A stretch of DNA of 34,775 nucleotides from Muribaculaceae bacterium (GCA_029051525.1 JAIDKG010000082.1:1-34775), one strand, 5' to 3'; numbered from the stretch's first letter, positions 23,991 to 33,038 are shown. A program made the numbers and translations. The notes: generated from the sequence alone by a model not told the origin.

Positions 23991-24776
23991 ATGGATAAAG
24001 TAAAGAATTACTCACCGGCAGAGACCCACCGCCGGAAACTGCTGTATCTATGGATACACATGTCGGTGCTATTACTCTCGCTGATTCTTATCGTGGTGAT
24101 ATCGATCGACACGTTCAAGAACATAGCCTTCTATCGCGAGCCGCAATTCGAGCAACTCGATTTCTGGGTGTGTGTGTTCTTCCTTGCCGACTTCGTGATA
24201 GAATGGATTCTCGCCGAGAAGAAATGGCGGTATCTGGGCACCCACTTCCTCTTCTTCCTTGTGGCTATCCCTTATACCTCAATAATCCACTATTACGGAT
24301 GGATATTCCCTCCGAAAGTGGAATATCTGATACGCTACATCCCGCTGGTGCGTGGCGGCTATGCCCTGGCCATGGTAGTGACCTGGCTCACCTCCAACAA
24401 AGCCACAGGCCTGTTCCTCTCGTATCTGATCTCACTGATTGCTACACTCTACTTCTCGAGCGTGGTATTCTTCGTGTTTGAGCAGGATGTGAATCCGCTG
24501 GTCAATACCTATGGCAATGCACTGTGGTGGGCCGCTATGGATATGACCACAGTAGGTTCCAACATAATTGCCGTCACTCCCGTGGGGATGGTGCTATCGG
24601 TGCTACTGGCGGCCTTGGGCATGATGCTCTTCCCGATATTCACTGTATATGTGACCAATCTTATCCAGGGTCAGCAGCAGCGCGGATGGGTGATAGGAGA
24701 GGGGAACTTCCAATCTCAGCAAGCTGACGATGAGTCGGCCTCAGGTGGCAAACCTACCAATACCTCAGCGCAGTGA
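23991..24776 (+). CDS. Voltage-gated-like ion channel protein with unusual filter
   Basis: A 261-residue protein with the six-helix layout of potassium-channel subunits. S1 is at about 20-42, S2 58-76, S3 83-100, a weakly charged S4-like helix (IRYIPLVRGGYALAM, 114-128), S5 139-163, the pore helix 174-186 and S6 196-226. The filter position reads TTVGSN (186-191) instead of the potassium signature TVGYG, so ion selectivity is uncertain. The C-terminus is short and polar without an RCK domain. It lies 131 bp after cbiO and may be transcribed separately. Confidence 0.8.
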   Translation: MDKVKNYSPAETHRRKLLYLWIHMSVLLLSLILIVVISIDTFKNIAFYREPQFEQLDFWVCVFFLADFVIEWILAEKKWRYLGTHFLFFLVAIPYTSIIHYYGWIFPPKVEYLIRYIPLVRGGYALAMVVTWLTSNKATGLFLSYLISLIATLYFSSVVFFVFEQDVNPLVNTYGNALWWAAMDMTTVGSNIIAVTPVGMVLSVLLAALGMMLFPIFTVYVTNLIQGQQQRGWVIGEGNFQSQQADDESASGGKPTNTSAQ

Positions 24777-24804
24777 GCATATCCACTATCTCTTCACAAT
24801 ACAT

Positions 24805-24840
24805 ATCGGGCGCATCGGATTCGACTCCGATGCGCCCGAT
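24805..24840. terminator. Hairpin between convergent genes
   Basis: A perfect 15-bp G/C-rich stem (24805-24819 with 24826-24840) with a 6-nt loop lies in the 85-bp gap between the channel gene and the MurF-like gene. It is symmetric and could end transcripts from both sides, although T runs are weak. Confidence 0.65.
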
Positions 24841-24861
24841 TGTAATGTATGAGTGCTGAGG

Positions 24862-26463
24862 TCAGCGTATGCTGTCGGGGAGATCGTTCTCGTAGAGCAC
24901 GGTATCGCCCGAACGGAGCATTCCGTTGAGGAGACCCTGTGCTTCGGCAAAATCGGCCACTTTGTGGAGATTGGCCTCATTAAAACCGGCATCCTTCAGT
25001 CCCTTCACAAGCGACTCTCGGTTGACCTCATTGACGATTATCGCCACATCTGCATTGGCGGCTATGTGGCGGCCGAGTTCCTCATTGAGTTCAGCCGAAC
25101 GGTCGCCAAGCTCGATCATGCCGGGAGTCACGCATATGCGGCGCCCGGAGCGGAAAGTGCCAAGCACTTCGAGTGCCATCTTGGATCCTACAGGATTACT
25201 ATTGAAAGCATCATCAATAATTGTCACACCCCCCGGGGTGCGCTTCACACTGAGGCGGTGCTCCACCTGACTGATGCGACGCACACCAAGCTGAATGCGG
25301 TCGGTCGGCATACCAAGTCGCATCGCCACGATAATAGCCGCCAAAAGATTCGAGATATTGCATTCTCCCACCAGTGAAGACTCAAACGGTATGCGTTCTC
25401 CTTCGGGAGTGACTATATTGAATCTTGTGCCCTCCGGCCCGTACACGATATCCTCTGCACGGTAATCGCCCGCTGCGGGAGCCCCCACTGCATAACGGAT
25501 ACAGGTGGTATTATCCACCTTGCGTCCGGCCGACATCGGGAAATCATCATTCACCACCACAAAGCCCGAGGAGGGGATAGCATCGGCAAGCTCAAACTTC
25601 GTGTCGCGCACGGTCTCGATGCTGCCGAAGGTCTCCAGATGCATCGGTCCGACGGCTGTGATTATGCCGCATCCAGGGTCTACAAGATCGCAAATCTCCT
25701 TGATATCTCCCTTCTGCTTCGCGCCCATCTCGCAGATAAACACCTCAGTATAGGGCTTCATCATCTCGCGCACGGTGCGTATCACACCCATCGGTGTGTT
25801 GTAGCTGCCGGGGGTCATCAGGGTCTCGAATTGCTCTGAGAGGATGGTGTGGAGATAGTGCTTGGTGCTTGTCTTGCCATAGCTACCGGTGATAGCCACC
25901 ACCTTAAGACCGGGTATCGACTTCAGGATGCGTCGAGCGTCGAGCCAATAACGACGGTTGATGCGCGCCTCGACCGGACGCAGCAGCCACACAGCAGCAA
26001 TGACCCAAAGATAAGATACCACAGTGATGAGCATAAGCACCGATATTACAAACGACGGTCCGTCGTAGAATCCTACCTGTTGACCCGTGCGACCCACGGT
26101 GAATATCAGAGCCACATAAGGAATCAGTGCAATCACCCCGGCCACACTATAGATGCGGCGCACTCGCGGTGTGAAAACCAGCGGTTTCTTATGATGGGCA
26201 GTAAATATAGGCCAGCACTGCAGCACACAGACCAAGGCCGCTGCAAGCACCCGGAGCCCCGGAGTAAGGAGGGTAGACATCAGCAGGAAAATCATGGCCA
26301 GATTCACCAGCCGGCGAGCCGGGAGAAAATTACCATTCTCCAGCCAGCGCCAATAGCGGCTGATGCGGTAGCTGTTCTGCTGAAGCATATGGATATCGCT
26401 CTTGAAATTCAGGAGCATGTAGGCGCCGCATATCACGTAGACGGCGATAAGGAAGATACTCAT
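24862..26463 (-). CDS. Membrane-anchored Mur ligase family protein (MurF-like)
   Basis: The C-terminal two thirds (about 185-533) form an ATP-dependent Mur ligase. They include the P-loop ITGSYGKTS (191-199), E245 in CEMGAKQKGD, H275 in VGPMHLETFGS, K289 (position of the carbamylated Lys) and DDAFNSNPVG, the MurF-type motif. MurF adds D-Ala-D-Ala to the UDP-muramyl tripeptide. This protein differs by an N-terminal membrane region of about 160 residues with four or five helices, which canonical MurF lacks. It overlaps the hydrolase gene by 4 bp (ATGA). It may be a second ligase acting on membrane-linked substrates; the true substrate is unknown. Confidence 0.85.
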   Translation of the reverse strand: MSIFLIAVYVICGAYMLLNFKSDIHMLQQNSYRISRYWRWLENGNFLPARRLVNLAMIFLLMSTLLTPGLRVLAAALVCVLQCWPIFTAHHKKPLVFTPRVRRIYSVAGVIALIPYVALIFTVGRTGQQVGFYDGPSFVISVLMLITVVSYLWVIAAVWLLRPVEARINRRYWLDARRILKSIPGLKVVAITGSYGKTSTKHYLHTILSEQFETLMTPGSYNTPMGVIRTVREMMKPYTEVFICEMGAKQKGDIKEICDLVDPGCGIITAVGPMHLETFGSIETVRDTKFELADAIPSSGFVVVNDDFPMSAGRKVDNTTCIRYAVGAPAAGDYRAEDIVYGPEGTRFNIVTPEGERIPFESSLVGECNISNLLAAIIVAMRLGMPTDRIQLGVRRISQVEHRLSVKRTPGGVTIIDDAFNSNPVGSKMALEVLGTFRSGRRICVTPGMIELGDRSAELNEELGRHIAANADVAIIVNEVNRESLVKGLKDAGFNEANLHKVADFAEAQGLLNGMLRSGDTVLYENDLPDSIR

Positions 26464-27245
26464 TGTCGGTTTAGATCTTTTTGAAAGAATGACTGCATCA
26501 CGGCGCGGAATCCCACCGGATTATCGAGGAAGCTGTAATGACCACAGCCCGGGAAACTCACCAAACCGGCTCCCGGGATAAGTTTCTCCATCAGGCGGGC
26601 ATCAGAGATAGGAGTGGCCGTATCAAGCTCACCCCACACAAGGAGCACCGGCACCTTGATCAGAGGCATCACCTGCCTAAGATCCTTATTGACACATTTG
26701 CTCAGGATGGCCCGCATCATCGGAGTGGAATTGCGATAGTCGGATGATCCGGTCTTACCTCTGTAGCGATCCAGCAGCCGCTCTCCACGCTCGCGCCCGA
26801 AGAGGAGGGGGAGCAGATGCTTCATGGTCTTATAGCTATACACCTTGAAATAATAGCGCATGCTGCGGCGCGGTTTTATGCCGGCGGCATCCACCAGCAC
26901 CACCCGCCCCACATAGTCGCGACGCGAGGAGAGAAGAATGCTGATTCTCCCGCCGAAGCTGTGACCTATCAGAGTGACATCCTTAAGGCCCATACGCTCT
27001 ATGAATTTCTCCACCATACGGGTGTAATCCTCCACCCCCCACACCTTCGGAGGCTCGGGGGTCTTGCCATGACCCGGGAGGTCGAGACTCAGCACCCTCA
27101 TCCCCGGCTCCAGGATATGAGCTATTGAAGCCACGGTGGTGAGATTGCATCCCCAGCCATGCATGAGCACTACGGGCGCGCCGTCGGGGCGTCCGGTATC
27201 GGTATAATTGAGGAGGATACCATCGATTTCAATCTGTTTCTCCAT
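26460..27245 (-). CDS. Alpha/beta hydrolase
   Basis: A 261-residue single-domain alpha/beta hydrolase. The oxyanion region LMHGWGCN (27-34) is followed by the nucleophile elbow GHSFGG with S96, the acid D208 (WGELDTATP) and H236 (GCGHYSF), so the catalytic triad is complete. A lid region lies at about 125-175. The substrate cannot be told; it could be an ester or amide. It overlaps the MurF-like gene by 4 bp and the SPFH gene by 1 bp (TGATG), which indicates tight translational coupling and a shared task. Confidence 0.9.
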   Translation of the reverse strand: MEKQIEIDGILLNYTDTGRPDGAPVVLMHGWGCNLTTVASIAHILEPGMRVLSLDLPGHGKTPEPPKVWGVEDYTRMVEKFIERMGLKDVTLIGHSFGGRISILLSSRRDYVGRVVLVDAAGIKPRRSMRYYFKVYSYKTMKHLLPLLFGRERGERLLDRYRGKTGSSDYRNSTPMMRAILSKCVNKDLRQVMPLIKVPVLLVWGELDTATPISDARLMEKLIPGAGLVSFPGCGHYSFLDNPVGFRAVMQSFFQKDLNRQ

Positions 27246-28201
27246 CAGTCCTGACCGGTATTTACCATGGGAGTCACGGGTTCGTCGCCACAGAGCACCA
27301 CAAGCAGATTGCTGACCATAGCGGCCTTGGCGGCGGGAGTGAGCTCGACCACATTATGTTGCTCAAGGCGCTGCAGTGCCATCTCCACCATCGACACGGC
27401 ACCCTCCACAATCTTCTCGCGGGCAGTTATGATAGCCGCGGCCTGCTGACGACGCAGCATCACGGCAGCGATTTCCGGTGCATAGGCCAGATAGTTGAGG
27501 CGAGCCTCGACCACTTCGATACCTGCCATAGCCAACCGATCATTGATCTTCTGCTCCAGCAGATCGTTGATTGCCTCGCCGCCATCGCGCAGGGTGAGTT
27601 CGTCGGGGGCATCGGGTTGAGGATCATATGCGAAATGGCTTGTCACCTCACGCAGAGCCGCATCACTCTGTATGCGCACGAAATTGCTCAGAGCTGCGTT
27701 ATTGAGCGAGCCTCCCTGTGCTGTAGATAGGGAAGAGGCATCGAGGTCGAAAACCACCTTATAGGTATCCTTCACGCGCCACACGAGCACCATGCCGATC
27801 ATCACAGGATTACCTACCTTATCATTTACCTTGATCGGATCGATATCCATATTGTGAATGCGCAGAGAGATTTTCTTGCGGCTTATGAAAGGGTTGACCC
27901 AGAAATAGCCCACCTTATGCGATGTGCCCACATATTTTCCGAAGAATATCATCACCCGGGCCTCATTAGGTTCTTGAATAAAGTATCCCACACAGCCCAA
28001 GATAAAGACGATTAAGAGGATGGCAGTGCCACCTACAGAGAGCCAAAGATTACTCTCGCCTCCTGTCAGCAGACAGCCCAGTATCAGGAGCGGCACCAGA
28101 ATGAAGGTAAAGAAAATCATCATGAAGCCGTTGATACACAGCCCTTGATATTCATATTCGCGATTCATAACGTAGAGGGGGGGATTGCCGATGCAATCCA
28201 T
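27245..28201 (-). CDS. SPFH/Band 7 domain membrane protein
   Basis: A protein of up to 318 residues with two N-terminal hydrophobic segments (about 24-45 and 51-72), then an SPFH domain (IQEPNEARVMIFFGKYVGTSHKVG onwards, about 74-230). A helical region rich in Ala and Glu follows (RRQQAAAIITAREKIVEGAVSM). SPFH proteins form large membrane-associated rings or scaffolds and often accompany proteases or nodulation-type partners. An alternative ATG at 28168 (MNREYEYQG) would shorten it by 11 residues and looks as likely. It sits between aguB (26 bp) and the hydrolase (1-bp overlap). Confidence 0.88.
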   Translation of the reverse strand: MDCIGNPPLYVMNREYEYQGLCINGFMMIFFTFILVPLLILGCLLTGGESNLWLSVGGTAILLIVFILGCVGYFIQEPNEARVMIFFGKYVGTSHKVGYFWVNPFISRKKISLRIHNMDIDPIKVNDKVGNPVMIGMVLVWRVKDTYKVVFDLDASSLSTAQGGSLNNAALSNFVRIQSDAALREVTSHFAYDPQPDAPDELTLRDGGEAINDLLEQKINDRLAMAGIEVVEARLNYLAYAPEIAAVMLRRQQAAAIITAREKIVEGAVSMVEMALQRLEQHNVVELTPAAKAAMVSNLLVVLCGDEPVTPMVNTGQD

Positions 28202-28227
28202 GTATAGTTATTATATTACACTTTATT

Positions 28228-29127
28228 TCAGTCGAGGAAGCGGCGGGTGATACCGTCGTAGTTCTCGATGCGGCGATCGCGGAGGAATGGCCACCAGCGC
28301 CTTACATTCTCTGAGCGATGCAGATCGACCTCCACCACACGTTCCTCAGCACCATTCTCGGCACATTCCAGCAGGAATTCACCCTGCGGGCCGGCCACAA
28401 AGCTCGACCCCCAGAAATCGATACCCGAAGTATTGCCCGAGGGGTCTTCCTCATATCCTACGCGGTTTACACTCACTACCGGCAGTCCATTTGCCACGGC
28501 ATGACCACGCTGCACCGTGATCCAGGCATCGCGCTGACGGCGCTTCTCTTCTTCCGGGTCGTCGGGATTCCAGCCGATTGCAGTGGGATAGATCAGCATC
28601 TCCGCGCCACGGAGCGCCATAAGCCTGGCTGCTTCAGGATACCACTGATCCCAGCACACGAGCACACCCAGACGCCCTGCCGACGTATCGATCGGCTCAA
28701 AGCCCATATCACCAGGTGTGAAATAGAACTTCTCGTAGAACCCCGGATCATCAGGTATATGCATCTTGCGGTACTGACCGGCTATCGAGCCATCCTTCTC
28801 AAATACCACGGCAGTGTTGTGATAAAGTCCGGGCGCACGACGCTCGAAAGCGCTTGTGACAAGCACCACACCATTCTGACGGGCCGCCTCGGCATAAACA
28901 TCGGTAAATTCACCCGGTAGCTCCACTGCCAGATCAAAGAGGTCGACATCCTCAGTCTGACAGAAATAGAGCGAATCATGAAGCTCTGAGAGCACGATAA
29001 CCTCCGCTCCCTCATCGGCAAGATTCTGGATGGCAGCCAGATTGCGGCTGCGATTGGTATCTATATCGTCGGAAAAGAAGTGCTGCACGATACCGACTTT
29101 CAGCCTTCTCTCTTTAGATTGTTGCAT
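28228..29127 (-). CDS. aguB: N-carbamoylputrescine amidase
   Basis: AguB hydrolyses N-carbamoylputrescine to putrescine, CO2 and ammonia, the last step of the agmatine route to polyamines. The 299-residue nitrilase-superfamily enzyme has the full Glu-Lys-Cys triad: E48 (VLSELHDSLY), K121 (YRKMHIPDDPGF) and C158 (GVLVCWDQWYPEAAR). The EKFYFTPGD stretch and SFVAGPQGE are typical of the AguB clade. Length is standard. It follows aguA by 57 bp, giving a complete two-step pathway. Confidence 0.95.
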   Translation of the reverse strand: MQQSKERRLKVGIVQHFFSDDIDTNRSRNLAAIQNLADEGAEVIVLSELHDSLYFCQTEDVDLFDLAVELPGEFTDVYAEAARQNGVVLVTSAFERRAPGLYHNTAVVFEKDGSIAGQYRKMHIPDDPGFYEKFYFTPGDMGFEPIDTSAGRLGVLVCWDQWYPEAARLMALRGAEMLIYPTAIGWNPDDPEEEKRRQRDAWITVQRGHAVANGLPVVSVNRVGYEEDPSGNTSGIDFWGSSFVAGPQGEFLLECAENGAEERVVEVDLHRSENVRRWWPFLRDRRIENYDGITRRFLD

Positions 29128-29184
29128 GGATATTGATTTTATGTCGCGTAACTGTCGGGAAGTGCCGGCAGTGATGATATCGGG

Positions 29185-30243
29185 TTATCCTTTGAAAATA
29201 GCATCGTTGAAGAATCCGGTGTAAAGCTGCATCGTGGCGCAATGCAACGAACCGTGCTGACGTATCAACGCCCGGCAATCGACCGGGATCACCTCATGCC
29301 CCGGGAAAGCGATGCGGATAGTCTGGCAGGCCAGAGTATCATTGGCCTCCTGGCCATACACAGGCATAAAGATATTTCGCTCTGTCACAAGATAATTGGC
29401 ATACGTGGCAGGCAGGCGTTGGCCATCCTCATCATAGATTGGATCGGGGAGAGGGAGTTCTACAAGATTGTAGGGTTCACCCTCCGGGGTGCGGAAGAGA
29501 GTGAGCTGCGCACGCATGTGGAGCAGATCCTCGAAATGGATATCGTCCATATTGCGGCATCCGGTGAAGATGATGGTGTTGGCGGGAGCGAGGCGGGCCA
29601 ATGTGTCGATATGCGAATCGGTGTCATCGCCGGCCAATGCGCCGTAATCGAGCCATAGCACATGCGAGGCACCGAGCCGATCGGCAAGTATACGGTTGAG
29701 TTCCCCCTTTGACTTTCCGCCATTGCGATTGGGAGAGGTAAGGCAGCGCGTGGTGGTCATCACGGTGCCGGCACCATCGCTCTCCACCGAGCCACCCTCG
29801 AGGATGAAATCGCGCTCGTTGCGGTATTGCTCCGGAAGAATCACAAATTTATCGAGCAGACGCAGATTCACAAGATTATCGTGGTCGGAGGCGAATTTGA
29901 GTCCCCAGCCGTTGAATCCGAAGTCGAGCGCACGCGGTCGGTCACCGCGCATCACAGAGAGCGGACCATAATCGCGGGTCCAGGTGTCGTTGTAATCACA
30001 CTCCACGAGCAGCAGATGTTCGGGATGCTCCAGCACACCAATAGTCTCCTCGGCCTCCTTGCGGTCGCGACATAGCAGAATCACCCGTTCGCCGGCCCGG
30101 GTCATGGCGGCAATAAGCCGGGCATAGCAATCATGCACCTCAGGCAGCATATATGCCCAGTCGGTGAGCTCATGCGGCAGAGCCATTAGGATGGCCGAGG
30201 GACTCTCCCATTCGGCTAAGAATCGTATGTTTTCTATAGTCAT
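29185..30243 (-). CDS. aguA: Agmatine deiminase
   Basis: AguA converts agmatine to N-carbamoylputrescine and ammonia. From the ATG at 30243 the protein has 352 residues and begins MTIENIRFLAEW. The upstream in-frame start at 30282 would add 13 residues that look non-conserved. Family motifs are NDTWTRDYGP (85-94), LEGGSVESDG (148-157), DTDSHIDT with H211, and the nucleophile C335 in GSLHCATMQLY. It opens the operon aguA-aguB-SPFH-hydrolase-MurF-like, with a candidate promoter at 30314-30345. Confidence 0.95.
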   Translation of the reverse strand: MTIENIRFLAEWESPSAILMALPHELTDWAYMLPEVHDCYARLIAAMTRAGERVILLCRDRKEAEETIGVLEHPEHLLLVECDYNDTWTRDYGPLSVMRGDRPRALDFGFNGWGLKFASDHDNLVNLRLLDKFVILPEQYRNERDFILEGGSVESDGAGTVMTTTRCLTSPNRNGGKSKGELNRILADRLGASHVLWLDYGALAGDDTDSHIDTLARLAPANTIIFTGCRNMDDIHFEDLLHMRAQLTLFRTPEGEPYNLVELPLPDPIYDEDGQRLPATYANYLVTERNIFMPVYGQEANDTLACQTIRIAFPGHEVIPVDCRALIRQHGSLHCATMQLYTGFFNDAIFKG

Positions 30244-30313
30244 TTTATTGTGGCATAGCGTTTTAAGCCTCACTTGCACCACTCATAGCGGATAAGAAGG
30301 CTTCTTAAATCTT

Positions 30314-30345
30314 CAAAAATAGTAAAATTCGGCGAGTCTATGAAA
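30314..30345 (-). promoter_or_regulatory. Candidate promoter for aguA
   Basis: On the minus strand TTTC (30345-30342), 20 nt, then TATTTTTG (30321-30314), a full match to TAnnTTTG with a three-of-four -33 box. The predicted start gives a leader of about 64 nt. Confidence 0.5.
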
Positions 30346-30356
30346 TTTTTTTTGTT

Positions 30357-30364
30357 TAATTTTG
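30357..30364 (+). promoter_or_regulatory. Candidate -7 box for the DUF1599 gene
   Basis: TAATTTTG matches TAnnTTTG, about 97 bp upstream of the ATG at 30461. No good TTTG is found at the proper distance, so support is partial. Confidence 0.35.
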
Positions 30365-30460
30365 CAGCGTCTAACTGAATTTTCAACTGTAACCCCCGGG
30401 TGGTTATCCCGGTCCTCTTTGGTCAGTCTGGCCGAAAGGTAACCGCGGCCGACGCCCACA

Positions 30461-31027
30461 ATGATTATGCAAGATACAAAAACAGAGTTTGCCGCGGCCA
30501 CCTCAAAATGTCGCGACATATTCGAGAAAAAAATGCTCGATTACGGCACCTCATGGCGCATAATGCGCCCCATGTCGCTCACCGACCAGATCTACATCAA
30601 AGCCTGCCGCATCCGCTCGCTCGAAGAGAAGAAAGGCAACAGAGCCGTAGATGAAGGTATAGAGCCGGAATATGTGGGTATCGTGAATTATTGCGCCATG
30701 GCCCTCATCCAGCTCGCGCTCGGTCCGGGCGATCCACTTCCCCCTGCCGAAGCGATGGAGCGATACGATGATGCCATTAAAGCCGCCACATCGCTGATGC
30801 TCAACAAAAACCATGACTACGACGAGGCATGGCGCGGCATGCGCATCACATCATTTACCGACATCATCCTCCAGAAACTCCTCCGCACAAAAGAGATTGA
30901 ATCCCACCATGGGCAGACCCTCATATCTGAAGGGGTGGATGCCAACTATATGGATATGATCAACTACGCCCTCTTCGCGCTCATCAAAATGGCCGAAGCG
31001 GCCGAAATGGGGGAGCACGAGGTATGA
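30461..31027 (+). CDS. DUF1599 protein with two tandem repeats
   Basis: A 188-residue soluble helical protein made of two copies of the DUF1599 unit. Copy one (about 17-90) has KKMLDYGTSWRIMRPMSLTDQ and VGIVNYCAMALIQL. Copy two (about 108-180) has NKNHDYDEAWRGMRITSFTD and MDMINYALFALIKM. The conserved DY...W.....S.TD...K and NY..MAL elements align between halves. The biochemical role is not known to me; related domains have been linked to nucleotide metabolism. The stop codon overlaps the next start (ATGA), a pairing common in Bacteroidales. ATG at 30461 or 30467 can serve as start. Confidence 0.88.
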   Translation: MIMQDTKTEFAAATSKCRDIFEKKMLDYGTSWRIMRPMSLTDQIYIKACRIRSLEEKKGNRAVDEGIEPEYVGIVNYCAMALIQLALGPGDPLPPAEAMERYDDAIKAATSLMLNKNHDYDEAWRGMRITSFTDIILQKLLRTKEIESHHGQTLISEGVDANYMDMINYALFALIKMAEAAEMGEHEV

Positions 31028-32493
31028 CGGGAGCTAAGAAATGGCTCACATGGCTGCTGCGGCTCATCGTAGGAGGCACATTCATATTCTCAGGCTTTGT
31101 AAAAGCCATCGATCCCTGGGGCACCCTCTACAAACTGCAGGACTACATGGCAGCCATGCACCTGCCCGACTATCCCAACCTGCTGCTTGTGGCGGCTTTT
31201 CTACTGTTTGGATATGAATTTTGTGTGGGAGTATTCCTGCTTTTGGGTTGTTTCCGACGTTCGGCGCCGGTATGCGCAGCTCTGTTCATGGGGGTGATGC
31301 TCCCGCTCACCCTCTGGATAGCCGTGTGGGATCCTGTGGCCGACTGCGGTTGCTTCGGCGACTTCATCCATATATCCAACTGGGCCACTTTCTGGAAAAA
31401 CGTGGTCCTCTCGGCAGCCGTGATATGGCTATTGGCCTATAATCATAAAGTGAAATGGCTCATCCGGCCTCACCTGCAATGGATAGCCTTTATATTGTCG
31501 GGGCTGTATGTGATATTCATAGGCCTATGCGGATATATCTATCAGCCGCTACTCGATTTCCGCCCATATCCACGTGGAAGTCTGCTCGTGGAGCATGATT
31601 CAGCCATCGATGAGGAGGGGGAAGATGCAGATGATGAAACCGAGAATATCAGCTTGATCTACAGTCGAAACGGTGTGGAGAAAGCTTTCAGCATCTACGA
31701 CGAACTCCCCTCGGAGGAGGAGGGCTGGGTATTCGTGCGTCGCGAAATCGAAGAGCCTGACGACACCGGAAATGACCGACCGACCCCCGCAGCCGAGAAT
31801 CCCGACGATGCTTCCGATTCAGAATCGCAGTCCACATTCAGAGTATGGAGCGATGATGGCGAAGAGGATATCACCGATGATGTGATACTGCGCCGCGGCT
31901 CACAACTCATACTCTTCATGCCGGAGCTTCGCCTCGTATCGGTGGCCACCACCTGGCAGATCAATTCACTCTACACATGGGCCTCGCGCCACGACATCGA
32001 TATGATAGCCGTGGTGAGCGGCACCCCCGAAGAGATAGCCGAATGGCGCGACCTCTCGCTGGCTGCCTATCCGCTCTACACAGCCGAAGATACGGAGATC
32101 AAGATGGTGGTGCGCGGCAACCCCGCAGTAGTATATCTTCAGGATGGGCATGTGGTGTGGAAGACCACACTCCGCGCGCTCGGCACGGAAGATTTCCTAT
32201 CGCCCACGGCATCGCCCGACCCGGCCGCCTACCGACGCAACAACCATGCGCTTCTCTATAACAGCACAATGCTTTATATCATACTGCTTGCCGTGCTGGC
32301 ATTTGCATCACATATCACGATGCTGGGCCGATTCTTCCACATGCCGCAGATGCGCCGCTTCAGCATGGAGAGAGATGATGAAGCCGGCGAGCCCCGAATT
32401 ACCGAAATCGGCGCCGAGAAAAAGGCCGAAATCAGTCGTGATGATAGGGGAGACCATTCAGAATCGACACCCCGCGATACACCTGCTCCGTAA
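31024..32493 (+). CDS. DoxX/BT_3928-type membrane protein with thioredoxin-like tail region
   Basis: This 489-residue protein starts with a four-helix DoxX/MauE-like domain (about 8-140: LLRLIVGGTFIFSGFVKAIDPWG, then WDPVADCGCFGDFI with paired cysteines). A fifth helix (about 152-172) follows, then an acidic linker (about 190-285, rich in Glu and Asp). The extracytoplasmic part at about 290-400 has a thioredoxin-like pattern without a CxxC pair, and a final helix lies at about 418-440. Similar proteins always follow DUF1599 in Bacteroidales, as here (4-bp overlap). A redox or quinone-linked role is inferred from the family. The 3' end overlaps rlmH by 62 bp on the opposite strand. Confidence 0.85.
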   Translation: MTGAKKWLTWLLRLIVGGTFIFSGFVKAIDPWGTLYKLQDYMAAMHLPDYPNLLLVAAFLLFGYEFCVGVFLLLGCFRRSAPVCAALFMGVMLPLTLWIAVWDPVADCGCFGDFIHISNWATFWKNVVLSAAVIWLLAYNHKVKWLIRPHLQWIAFILSGLYVIFIGLCGYIYQPLLDFRPYPRGSLLVEHDSAIDEEGEDADDETENISLIYSRNGVEKAFSIYDELPSEEEGWVFVRREIEEPDDTGNDRPTPAAENPDDASDSESQSTFRVWSDDGEEDITDDVILRRGSQLILFMPELRLVSVATTWQINSLYTWASRHDIDMIAVVSGTPEEIAEWRDLSLAAYPLYTAEDTEIKMVVRGNPAVVYLQDGHVVWKTTLRALGTEDFLSPTASPDPAAYRRNNHALLYNSTMLYIILLAVLAFASHITMLGRFFHMPQMRRFSMERDDEAGEPRITEIGAEKKAEISRDDRGDHSESTPRDTPAP

Positions 32494-32902
32494 AGAAGAG
32501 ACGCACCATCTCATGGTTGAAAGTCATGCGCGACAGCGACATCATGGCATCGCCACGGTCATAGACCCTCTGTGAGAACCCGTAGGGACCGCCCACCACG
32601 AAGATGGCTCTCTTACGTCCGGACCCCATAATCTTTTCCAGTCGGGCCGCGAATTCACGTGACGTGTATTCGTGGCCCCTCTCGTCGAGTAGCACCACAT
32701 AATCTGTATCGGTGATAGCCTTAAGCAGCAGATCGGCCTCGAGTTCCTTCTGCTCACCCTCGGAGAGGCGTCCGCGACGCGCGTCGGGGAGTTCCTGGAT
32801 TGTGTAGGGTATATAGCGGCTGAGGCGTTTGCAGTATTCGGCAATCCCCTCGCGCACGTAGGAAATGCCGGTTTTACCTATTGTGAGAAGTACTATTTCC
32901 AT
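32432..32902 (-). CDS. rlmH: 23S rRNA (pseudouridine1915-N3)-methyltransferase RlmH
   Basis: RlmH methylates pseudouridine 1915 in helix 69 of 23S rRNA on assembled ribosomes. From the ATG at 32902 (MEIVLLTIGKTG) the protein has 156 residues, the family's normal length; an upstream ATG at 32911 would add three. The SPOUT-fold knot is visible as LLDERGHEYTSREFA, FVVGGPYGFSQ and the C-terminal SLSRMTFNHEMVRLFFTEQVYRG....LPYHHD. Its 3' end lies within the end of the DoxX-like gene on the other strand (62-bp overlap). Confidence 0.96.
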   Translation of the reverse strand: MEIVLLTIGKTGISYVREGIAEYCKRLSRYIPYTIQELPDARRGRLSEGEQKELEADLLLKAITDTDYVVLLDERGHEYTSREFAARLEKIMGSGRKRAIFVVGGPYGFSQRVYDRGDAMMSLSRMTFNHEMVRLFFTEQVYRGVSILNGLPYHHD

Positions 32903-32911
32903 AAAAATCAT

Positions 32912-32919
32912 TAAATTTG
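32912..32919 (+). promoter_or_regulatory. Candidate -7 box for nadC
   Basis: TAAATTTG matches TAnnTTTG, 120 bp upstream of the nadC ATG. No TTTG lies at the right distance. A bulged inverted repeat (9 bp, 32921-32929 with 32986-32994) begins directly after it and would fold in the leader. Confidence 0.35.
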
Positions 32920-33038
32920 CATTGCGGAGTGCAGAGTCGTGAAATCATCCGCTCCATGTGTCATCATCATCGAGATGATGCCGACGCTCCGCAATAATTC
33001 CAGAGCACAAAATTAACAATAACCCTACATATAGCAAA

